Of a stretch of 64,000 bases of DNA, positions 37,401 through 47,655 are shown in pieces. The DNA comes from Chrysomallon squamiferum (Eukaryota > Mollusca > Gastropoda > Neomphalida > Peltospiridae): contig CM022671.1 of NCBI GenBank assembly GCA_012295275.1, positions 7,996,227 to 8,060,226 on the forward strand, read 5' to 3'. The position numbers were made by a program, and so were the translations under genes. The notes beneath the pieces were generated by a model. That model made no database searches and was not told the DNA's origin. It saw only the letters and a program-made list of their open reading frames with translations. How positions within the stretch are numbered: the first letter of the stretch is position 1; each line of letters starts with the position of its first letter.

Positions 37401-38248
37401 ATAGCGAATGCAATATTTTGCACTGTTTATTAGTGAATGGAATATTTTGCACTGTTTGGTAGTGAATGCAGTATTTTGCATCATTTAGTACTGAATACAA
37501 AACTTTGCACAATTTAGTATGAATGCAAAATAGTATGCCAGTTAGTAGCAAATACATGATTTTGTGTTAATTTATTGTGAAAGCAGAGTACTGCAACATT
37601 TAATAGTAAAATGTGCACCATAGCAGTGAATGCAGAATTTTACACAGCTTTGTTGTGAATGCAAAATACTGCACTATTATTATCCACCTGGTTGTTAATT
37701 TGCATAAATAAAATGCAATTTTAAATTGTTTTCTTTCAGAAAAAAACCCCTTTTTTTCATGCTGACAAAAGCAAGAAAATCTCTCTTTTTATTTTATTTT
37801 TTATTTTTATTTTTTTTAAATTCTGTTAATTGTTCAGAAATATTTTTGTTGTTTTACATAGATTTTAGTCATTGCTTTAATATACTGTTCTGCTGATTCA
37901 GGTCAACACGACACTTCCCATGACTCCCATGAAAGTTCTTCGGATCACCAACATGAAGGTCATTCTGTTAGCAAAAAATCTCACGTGCCACATTTAGTTC
38001 CTGGCAGTGAACAGTCGTCCTCCCTGCAGCCAGTAGAAAACAGTCACGTTATGTTCGAACCATTAAACATCCGCTCACACGCACAACGTCATGCAAACCA
38101 TTCTGAAAGAACAAATGACAATGCCGATGATGTAGGCTCATCGTCTGAGGGCTCTGACTTGCCCCCTTCGTACGAAGAAGCTTTGGAAATGCCAAAACCT
38201 GCAGAAAATGTGGAATCGCCTAACTACATGAATCTTAACATGCTGTGA
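34491..38248 (+). CDS. CUB-like type I membrane protein with PPSY tail motif
   Basis: Exons 34491-34572, 35370-35641, 36346-36478, 37013-37249 and 37902-38248 (TGA) join in phase: 356 aa. The signal peptide is about 1-23 (LTLAYLLQLVTEVVW). The ectodomain has four cysteines (KRVCF, KNCTI, NDCDI, KLTCE) at CUB-like spacing, split over two exons with phases 1-0-1. The stalk GPPETGP precedes a membrane span (VAVIIGIAAALLTIICIIAF), then KYMIMK and a charged helix-like segment. The tail has a His/Asp/Ser-rich part (HDTSHDSHESSSDHQHEGH), an acidic LPPSYEEAL with the PPxY ligand of Nedd4-type WW domains, and ends SPNYMNLNML. An in-phase alternative donor after 37192 could drop 19 codons. The role is inferred as a cell-surface or endosomal protein sorted through a ubiquitin ligase. 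Confidence 0.86.
34573..35369 (+). other. Intron 1 of gene 3
   Basis: A phase-1 GT-AG intron (gtaagt ... tttcag), AT-rich with short A runs. No other feature is seen. Confidence 0.8.
35642..36345 (+). other. Intron 2 of gene 3
   Basis: A phase-0 GT-AG intron (gttggt ... ttgcag), AT-rich, splitting the CUB-like domain. Nothing else is recognised. Confidence 0.75.
36479..37012 (+). other. Intron 3 of gene 3
   Basis: A phase-1 intron with many T runs. The acceptor is tctgaag, a weaker site than the others; the reading frame fixes it (G|AT = Asp). Confidence 0.7.
37384..37678 (+). repeat. 29-bp degenerate minisatellite in intron 4 of gene 3
   Basis: About ten tandem units of roughly atattttgcactgtttggta followed by gtgaatgca. 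The first three units are close copies at 29-bp spacing (37384, 37413, 37442), and later ones drift and vary in length. The rest of intron 4 (37250-37901) is T-rich and unremarkable. Confidence 0.88.
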
Positions 38249-41200
38249 TAGTGAAGTTACTGACCCAGTGTTGTTGAAATGACAAAGTACTGCATATATT
38301 TCATCTAACACATGTAAATTAGTAGCAGTTAAAAAAAAAAAAAATTGCAGTGATAGTAGATGTGGCGAAAATACATTGGATAACTAATATTCACAGAGAT
38401 ACTGCATGCACACAAAAACTAGATAAACGATTGTGTGTGAAAATTCTATCTCAGTTTATGATTTTTGAGATGTCTCAAAACCTGAAGGGAAACAAAGTAT
38501 TTTATTGAACCAAATTACTTCAACATAAATAGATGTTCTTTTGTGTGTTACTGATATACATTGTGTGATACTGGCTTAGTTTAATCAAGAAAACATTATC
38601 TTCCTGTGGATATGATCTAAATTACTGCATGTTCAGTTCAACATGGTAGGTGTTTAAGCTTAGTCACCAACAGATTTGTGGATGTGTTTTTTTTTTGTGT
38701 GTGTTTAATAACCAGTTGTTTGAGTAAAAATCAGCAATTTGATTTCTCTGCATACAGTGTATTGTGACAAGTAATCTGAAACTTGATGCACAGGTTTAAT
38801 TTTAAGAAGTTAAAAAAAAACATTTTTTTTTTTTTTTTTTTAGAGTATACTGATACAGGTCATCTCTCACATCAATCTGAAATCCATGGGGTCAGATTTT
38901 AATTTAATATATTATGTATTATTCAGATATGTACCAAACCTGTACATAATTACAAAGTATTGTTGTATGTCAAAAAAAAAAAAAAAAAAAAAAAATTAAA
39001 AGAAGAAAAAACAAAAATAAATAAATAAATAGAAGAAATAAGTAAGCTTTTTCAAAGCTCATAAAAATAAATGGTTTATTCATAACTTAATCCATTCTAG
39101 CAATGCTCATTCATCAGATGTTCAGCATTTTTGTTTTTTGGCTGAAAATATATTTATTTAGTAGTTTTGTTGTAAAGAATCACATTAAAAGTGCTCATTG
39201 TTTTTTTTATACATCTAATAGTATTCAAACAATAATAAAAATATTTATATAATTATAATCTTTATTTTCAATTTTTATAATTAAAAAAAAATTATGATTT
39301 TTGATTTACCTGTAGACAAATATTTCATTATTTGAAGGTTTTATTTTAAGCATTTTTGAGTGTGTTTTAAGAAAATGTATCTTTACTCATGCAGTTATCA
39401 GTTTTTAGTTATTGGATTGACATTTTTTAGGCTTCCAGTTAAATTCTTAAAGTCATAAACTGGAGTTGACACTTGTATGTTTTCAGTTAATTTTTAGCTT
39501 TGTTCTGTTTGTAATTTGCAATATGTGATCATTATTTTCTGTAATAGTGCATTTTCATCTTAAATAAGTTAACAAATTCTGTTTGAAAAATTGCCTTTGG
39601 TGTTTTTTTAAATTAATCTTTAATTTAATTAAGACTTATTATAAGTTTAACTGTGGAGCCATTTTCTGTGTTTCACACAAAGTATCAAATTTGTTCTATT
39701 TCAATTTATATTTCAATCACTTTTATATTTATATATTTTGTTTCCTGTAAAAATATAATCTTTATCTTTATCGTGATTGTAATACAATTGTTGGAAATAT
39801 CAAATGTAGAAAATGTAAGCATGTTATCTGATATAGTAAATATTGATGTTATTGGCTGTAGTGGCAAACTAAATGGAACAGATTGTTACTGATTCCATTC
39901 AGTGCACTTAAACAGGATTTAAAATATCGAGAACCACATAAATACATTATTTAAGGAAGAAGGAAAAAGAAAATGTATAGAACATTTATGTAATATAACT
40001 AACCCTTATTGACTGTGTGAAGTAAAAAATTAATTTTTACCTTTTTTTTTTTTTTTATATTTTTGAAATTTTTGAAATTTTGGTAAAGTGATTTAAACTG
40101 GAATAATATGTGTTTTCAGTAACACAAGGAGTTTTAATGTTTTAGAAGAAAAATATCTTTAAATATTTGGTTTTCACACATACATAAAATAAATTATGTG
40201 AAAATTATTTTTTGACCATCAGTTTTTAAGAATACAGAAGAACATTACAATTATCAGAAGCACTGATCAATAAATTTATTATTATTAAAATAGGACAAAA
40301 TTATTAATAAGACTGGGAAGTGCTTTCTAGAATGTAATTCCATTTAAGGTGCCTTCAACAAATGGAGGTGGGGCTATTACTGGAACCCTTCTAGATAAAT
40401 AGTTAATAGAATTTGATAAATTGACTAGTTTTAGGTACGCAAACTGATTTAAGAACACTTACAAACTGATGACGTATAAATATGGATAATTAAATAACCT
40501 ACTTCCATACAGCTTTAGAAGTTGTTTAAGAATGAATGCATTTATGTTTTGATATATTGCTTGTTAAAAAAAAAGTTATTATATAGATGTTATATATAGT
40601 GGTTTTTACTGCTTTTTATATTTGAAATATCTTTTTTTATATAAGTGGAATGTAAATAAGACGAAAGTATTTATAATTTTGGGACAATCCCAGTGAAATT
40701 TCCTGTTTGATGTATCTTTTTATAACAAAAATTTCAAAAACCTATTTATTGAATATTTTTATTTATTTATTTAGTTTTTATGGTCAGTAATATTCTACAC
40801 ACAGACAGTATATATAATTTATGGACAGTAATATTCTATACATAGACGACAAATAACATATGGACAGTAATTATACTATACATAGACAATAAATAATACC
40901 CTGATAATAGTGTACTGTACATAGATGATAAATAATGTATGCACACTCAAAAGGATATCATAAAGCATTTATAGTTATTTTATGACAATCTGATTTTTGT
41001 TCAAAGTAAAAATCGGAAAGATAATGCTTTTATTATTATCATTGGTTTTTTCTTCCTCTTTTTCCCAAAAACGTATAATGTTTGTAAAGACAGCACTGAA
41101 ATTATTAAATTTAAAATATTTGAAAAACAATTTTGTAACATTTTATACATATTAGAGATAATTGTGTGTGTGTGTGTGTGTGTGGGGGGGTGTTTGTGTG

Positions 41201-43074
41201 TTTCTCCTGATCACAGCCATTCACATTGATATTTAATTTGGAAATTTAAATTGGTAAAATGTTTTAGATGTTTTAAACTGGAGATGACTGCAGTAAGTGT
41301 TTTTGGTTAAGGAATTTGCTTTGCATTTTTAGTTATAATGTTGTTAATGTAAAATAATTATATTAAAAATTTAACTAATTAAACTTATTGTGTGTATTTT
41401 CTAGTCACTTTAATTATGCATCAGTTTTACTAAGCGTTAATGCTTCAGTGTTATTTTGATTATTGTAGAATGATATTTATTTAAAAATATACGAAATTAC
41501 TATCAAGTTTCATCATTATAATTTAATTTACATTTGTCTGCTTAAATTAGGTTTATCTGCAAAGTAGACAGTAATAATTAAAACTGAATTAGTAAATAGG
41601 ACTGATGTACACATATGGTATTTATATGCAAAAATTTAGTTGATAATTAATATTCCTGTATTTTAGACAGCCCTGATATGATTGAGGTTCAGACCAGATT
41701 TTGCGGAACTATTACAAATTAACAATACCACAACATTTTAATATCTTATATTTAAAATGAAACAATTTGTAAGTTTTACACAGAATAACATTTTCATAAA
41801 ATTCACAAGAATAATGAAGATCTGCATAAAATGCTGTGTGTTGGGGCCTTAATTTGAATACATTTTTAAAATTTTAATTTTTATACTGTACATTGTAGAA
41901 GATGATTTACCAGTATTTGTGACAGAGAAATGTGTATCAGAATAAATATTACTGAAATGATATTGCACTGTAATTTCACATTTCTGTGACTAATTATTTC
42001 TTTATTTTGAATTTTCATTTGTGTCTTTATGTTTAGTGCTGTACTGAATTACAAGCACATTATTTTTCATAAATAAACTGAAATAATAATAAATTAATCG
42101 TTAGAGTTTTTCTTTTATCCAGTTTTGAGCGTGTGGGCTTTATATATATATTTGAAACTGTTACATTAACAACAACAACAACAAACATTTTAAAATAATT
42201 TTAAAAGATTCTGAATCAATTTTCAGACTTTGAATTTTCAATTAACCATCCGAAATTAAGTAAATCGGAACACTATATAGTAAGGGTGTGATTGTACTGA
42301 AAGAACAGTCCGAACATTGCTCTTATTAGTAAAAGTATTGTGGGAATACAATCGTATATTCCTTTTGTAATTAAGCGTTCATGGTTAACCACTTTAATTT
42401 ATATTCATACGAACGACAACTCTTTCGTGCAACTAAAGGTGAAAGGAATCAAATTCGCAAAACAAATTATTTTTAATTTAGTACCAGCATATAGATGCAA
42501 TAATAATAATAATAATAACAATAAATTCAGCAGAAACAATATTTATCTATTTATTTCATTATTTATAATAATTATTACTTCCAGCTACAGTAGCGGTAGC
42601 ATAAAAGTTTTTGTTAAAGTATCATGGAGTTATCTTTCTTGACTCAGAATCTGATTCTAATTTCCGGATTCGATATTTTAACTTTAGAGTAACTTTTGGT
42701 CACATTTGTCAGAGTAACTGTGTTATATAATGTCATTTGACGGAGTAGCACCAATATGTTTACTAAAGCTGTTTAATTTAGTGTGTTAACGGTATTAATC
42801 TATACACTGAAAGAATAAATTAGTACACATTTGCGCAATAACATTGAAATATGTTGTAATCTGGGTATCTTGAGTTTCAGTAAAATAGTTCCTTTAGCAC
42901 CAGTGAGTATTAATTACAACAGTAACTATTACATAACATTCCGTGAAGCCTTTTTTTTTTTTTTTTTTTTTTAAATGTAAAAAAAGTGATCTACCTTTAA
43001 GTTCCTCGTAATAAATTACATATCTAACTAATGTGTAGTTCATAAAAAAGTTATCACGTAATTCACTCTTTCAG
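38249..43074. other. 3' UTR of gene 3 and spacer before gene 4
   Basis: AT-rich, CpG-poor and without recognised exons. A homopolymers occur near 38969-38995, a GT/G run near 41165-41190, and AATAAA near 42070. A degenerate tandem repeat of about 40 bp lies at 40780-40942. A T run at 42952-42972 precedes gene 4. Confidence 0.55.
40780..40942 (+). repeat. About 40-bp degenerate tandem repeat, four units
   Basis: Units start at 40781, 40822, 40861 and about 40901 (tggacagtaat...actatacatagac...aataa), with 39-41 bp spacing and growing divergence. Confidence 0.8.
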
Positions 43075-43083
43075 GTCTTAATT

Positions 43084-43896
43084 ATGACAGCTGCTTTGAG
43101 GAATTTCTTGTCAACAATTTTTGTTTCAGTTTTGCTTTTGCCAGTATCAACTGAAAGTGCAAGTATTGAAAACAAAGGTTTGTAATATTGTTTATGTACA
43201 CACACACAAAATGTATGATATGTATTCTGTGTTTGTGTGTACTTTTCATTATGTAATTGTAATGGCAATTAAAATTAGGTTTATAATTATCATATTTATG
43301 GTTAAAAAAATGCAACTTAAAGTGAATATTTAAAACAAACTGAATTAGAAATGAAAATTAATGTCAGCACATAGAAAGAGAAAATGTTTAATTACTACAT
43401 CATTCTTTTACTTTCAGAAAATTTAATCATAGCTCACAGTTATGTTAACCTGATCATCATATTGGTTTCCATAGCAGGAGTTGTCACTTTGTCTGTGGTA
43501 GTTTTGTTATGTGGTGACTGTTACAACTCTGAGGTGTCCAGCACAAACCACCCAGCCTGTGGTGGGAACAACAGGGGATTTGGTGCTGATGGCTACAGAA
43601 TTGCACAGCCTCAAGACACCAACACCTTCACTGATGTAACAAATGTGACATCAGCAAATCAGGCTTTGCCCTATTCCATGATACCTGTTCATATTCAGAC
43701 AGAGCCGCAGTTTGTGGGTTATGGAGCCACACCAAACAGAAATACATCAGGTTCCGGGGAACCGCAGTTAGACAGAAGAAATGTTTCTCATTCACAGGGC
43801 AGGACAGGTGGCAGACATGTCAATCCAATGGAACAGGATGTTGTGCCAGAAGAACCACCTCCATCTTATGACGAGTCCTTGAGAACAGGCGTATAA
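43084..43896 (+). CDS. Small single-span membrane protein with PPPSY and PDZ-ligand-like end
   Basis: Exons 43084-43177 and 43418-43896 (TAA) join in phase 1 (G|AA = Glu) to give 190 aa. A signal peptide (about 1-25, TIFVSVLLLPVSTESA) is followed by only about 15 luminal residues (SIENKENLIIAHSYVN). The membrane span (LIIILVSIAGVVTLSVVVLL) and CGDC, possibly palmitoylated, come next. The cytoplasmic tail of about 120 aa is rich in Asn, Gly, Thr and Pro and ends EEPPPSYDESLRTGV, which combines a PPxY WW-domain ligand with a class I PDZ-type T-x-V terminus. Signal and membrane exons match the phase of genes 2 and 3, without the two ectodomain exons between. An acceptor at 43073-43074 implies a 5' UTR exon upstream. 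AATAAA at 43937, 44182 and 45008 are candidate polyadenylation signals. Confidence 0.78.
43178..43417 (+). other. Short intron of gene 4
   Basis: A 240-bp GT-AG phase-1 intron (gtttgt ... ctttcag). It contains no room for and no trace of CUB-like exons. Confidence 0.78.
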
Positions 43897-46800
43897 AACA
43901 AACAAAAAATGCCTGTGCAGATATTTAAGACGAAAAAATAAACAAAATGAAAACATTTTGACAAACTTGACATTAGGGAATGAAATGAATTATTATAGAT
44001 TTTATCTTGTTATTATTGTTTTTGTTTTTGTGATGTTAATTTTGAAATTTCTTTAAATATTTGTCATGATTGTAATTTGGTAAATTAATCTAAGAGCATG
44101 ATCATAGACTTTTCTTTTTTTTTTAAAGAAAAAAGAAGAAACAAAAAGTGATATATAGACTTTCTACTTCATCAGTGCCTAAATAAACATATTTTATATA
44201 TAAAACATGTATATATTTATATATTGTTATTATTTTTGTTTATTATTATTTAAAAAAAATTTTTTTTTTATGTAAAAATATTAGTATGAATTAGTATGAA
44301 AAATACACAAGTATTTATGTTTTACATAGTTGCACATACAGAAATATAAATAGTGAAATAAATTTTAAATTTATTCTAAGTATCTTAAAACCTGGCATTA
44401 ATTATTTTAGAATCTTACTTACTTCACTGACACATACAACATCCAATCTTTGGAGAAAAAATTTAAGTGATTTAAAGGAACATTATTTCACCACCAGTCT
44501 TGTCTTCAAATTTGTCCACATCATTAGGGTCTACCATAAAATCCTCAATTCCATTTTGCTTCAGAAATTAACAGTAATTAAAATTATGAATTAATTAACT
44601 GATCTTCTTAGCTGTGATTTGAGACAAATGATCTGCATTGTTATATTTTTGTATACAATTTGTTGTGAGCTTTGCACCATGTTTTATAGATCATTTTTAC
44701 TGTTATATATTTATACATTGTATAAAATGTATTTGGGCGTTGTTTTTTTTCAGGTTTATTTATATTTACTATGTCTTTATAATTATCTTTGTTTACAGAA
44801 ATATTAAAATATTATATTTTCTTGTACTTTTCGTTTTTACTACTTTTTATAATGAAAATAAATACAAGCTATGATAATCAATATAATTAATGAAAAAAAA
44901 AGAAAAAGAAACAAAACATTATGCAAAACACAAGATCTGCATTTAATTTTTATTGTATTTCTGTGATGTAGCTTATAATAAATTGGTTTTTTATGTACCA
45001 CAATTTTAATAAAGTATAATAAGAAATAAAAAAATTATCATTCCAGTAGAAACTTAAGTGTTAAAAGAGAAAAAAAGGCACTTAGTTTTACAATTACAAT
45101 AATTATTTTATGAAAGTAAAGGGCCCTTTTAAGTGCCCTTCATTTTGTTGTTATTGAAGTGCATAGATTTAATACAACTTGTATTCCTAAAAATGATTTT
45201 AGTCTTTGTCTACACAATAAAGCACAAGAAATAGCATGTACTTGTGGATCCACATATTGTGACATTTTCCATTTCACTCAGATCATTTTTTTTCGGGTGG
45301 TTTTTTTTGTTGCCAGAAAAGAAAAAGCGGTTTCAAGGGTGATTATGGTGATAACTTTTTGTACGTATGACATGAAAATAAGTAAGAAAATGCCAGTCAC
45401 TATACATTCACAGAAGCTTGTGATTGTTCTTACAGTTTGTTGCAGATTTGGGAGAAATCATTTAATATTAATTTTGTTTATTTACATACAACTGTGACAA
45501 TGTTCCTTTTCTCTTTTCAAATCTTTATTAAAACTAAACAATAAAAATGTATCTTTGGCCATAAGAACAATTTGCATGAAAAACAAAGAAAAAGATTTTT
45601 GTAATCAATCTTTGCTGAAAATGCTAATGATAAAGTACAATACAGCAATAACAAAGTGTATAATGATCAATGAAATAATCCGATTGCGGTGGAAATGACA
45701 AAATGTTTTCAACAAATGATCAAATAAACAAAAGTTTTGTTTTCTCATTAAAAAAATTAAAAAAAATAAATAAATAAATAAATAAATAAAATACAATTGT
45801 CTAAAATTGGAGTATATACCATTAACTTACTGGTTTATATATTTCACTTTCAAATTATTGTTTCTAAATATACTTAAGTATAATTCCAGTTTCTAAACAA
45901 ACTTACGCATGATTCAGATTTCTAAAAGAACTGTTCTCACATTCACTAAAAACTGCCCTTTTAGCATAAACTCAGAAAACCAAAGTTTACATGTTAACAA
46001 GACCTGAAAAAGTTTTATCGCACATTTCAGACAAAACACCAAAAGAAACTTGGGATATGACATTTTGTCAGTTGCTGTAAAAGGAAAACAAAAATGAGTC
46101 TCGAAGGCAATGTAACAGCACTGTTTTACTGTTACACTTTATTACTGGCAAAAACAGGTCACCAAATGAAAAAATTTAGAAATATACAAAATATATGAGG
46201 ATCATTTCTTCTCATATTACACATTTAAAAAAAAAACATTTCAAACAAACATCATGTTACACACAACCAAATAAGTTTTAATGTTTTCAGCAAGTTAAAT
46301 TATTTTTTTTAACATGAATATCTTTTCAGTATACACGTATATAATATTTACAGACGTTCATCATTCACACTATTTGCATCACTTTTTTATTATTACTATT
46401 TTTTGGTGAAATGAACAGAAAATAAAACAACCAATTGATAAAATATTTTGCCATAAATAGCATTATATCAATTACAAAATACCCATCCCCCTCCCATGTC
46501 CCATTTGAAAACAATATTAATTTTTTTCCATGAATCAAACTAGAAATGTGTGTATGTTGTTTTTCAAATTCACTGGGCAAATAGGAAGCTTACAAAATTA
46601 GTATCAAATAAACATGACTGATGTGAAAGTAACATGCACATAATCATTACATCATAATTTAAAATACAATACAGCACTCACTTGTTCAAATTCCTGTGTA
46701 TATTTTAACATGTTCAACACTAACACCTTACACAGACAAACTGTATTGATGTGTTTGATTATTTACATAAATATTATGAAAAAAAAAATGGTCCTAAAGA

Positions 46801-47655
46801 TCCTTTTATTCAGAAAAAAATAAAATTTGTGATCTTCAAAAAAACAAAAAAAACATACTAGATATTTTATAAATTAAACAAAGACTTGCCAGACATGCTG
46901 TTCTGTGATTTTTACAAATTATTGTTTATTCGTAATCATGCCTTACTGATGTTACAATAGCAAAGAAAGGAAATAAAATATCTGCTACATATTGCTAACC
47001 CATTTATTAGTTTTTTTTTTTAAATGTAAAAAATGAATCCAATAATTTCAGATATTAAATAAAGTATACTTTAATATCAATGTTACTATTAAAGGTGGAA
47101 ATTTGTTTTGTTACCAGTTTTTATTTGAACTAAAATACATCATTTGTATAAATAAACTGTGTGCCATCTTAAAATGACAGCCACACACAAACATTTTTTT
47201 TATGCACAGTGAAAACACATTTTAAAAAACATTGTGTTATAATAATAAATTAATCATAATCATAATAACGAAGAATAATAATAAAAATGAGTCTGTACAA
47301 AACCATTATGATTCATCATTCAAAAAATAATTTATAATATCTTTTTACTTTTGCACAGCTGAATAATGCCGATTAAATGTTTTGTAATATATATATATAT
47401 ATATTACTAATTTGCAGTACAATTCAAACATAAATAAATAAAAAAGAACTTCTGATGCCGAAGTGAAAAAGTTTTTCTTTGCTAAATTACAAAACACTTG
47501 CAAAATAAATAGCTGATTTCAAGATTGAAAGAATGTTGTGCTTTTTGTCGAATTACAAAACAAACTATCCATTATCTTCTTCAAAAATAATGCCCATCAA
47601 AAAAGAAAATATTTATTGTAAATGACTCATGCTTTCCTATGCTGGCAGACATAAA
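43897..47655. other. Convergent 3' regions of gene 4 (plus) and gene 5 (minus)
   Basis: AT-rich DNA that probably contains both 3' UTRs. TTTATT motifs (minus-strand AATAAA) are frequent, for example near 46135 and 47612. A short coding-like exon on the minus strand lies at 44472-44558. Other open frames here are hydrophobic or low-complexity and unsupported. Confidence 0.5.
44472..44558 (-). CDS. Possible orphan terminal exon (28 codons) of unknown protein
   Basis: After an AG on the minus strand (44560-44559), the frame reads QNGIEDFMVDPNDVDKFEDK and then TGGEIMFL before TAA. The acidic, balanced composition is unlike the Ile/Phe/Asn/Lys junk typical of this DNA, and it looks like a protein C-terminus. 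The pyrimidine tract is poor. It lies downstream of, and on the same strand as, the gene at 53784-47656, so it could be an alternative last exon of that gene, part of another gene, or a pseudogene scrap. I do not recognise the family. Confidence 0.3.
   Translation of the reverse strand, partial: QNGIEDFMVDPNDVDKFEDKTGGEIMFL

Noticed and set aside
45159-45497. 112-codon plus-strand frame
   Set aside because: Hydrophobic and Cys/His-scattered without domain pattern; it sits in the probable 3' region of gene 4.
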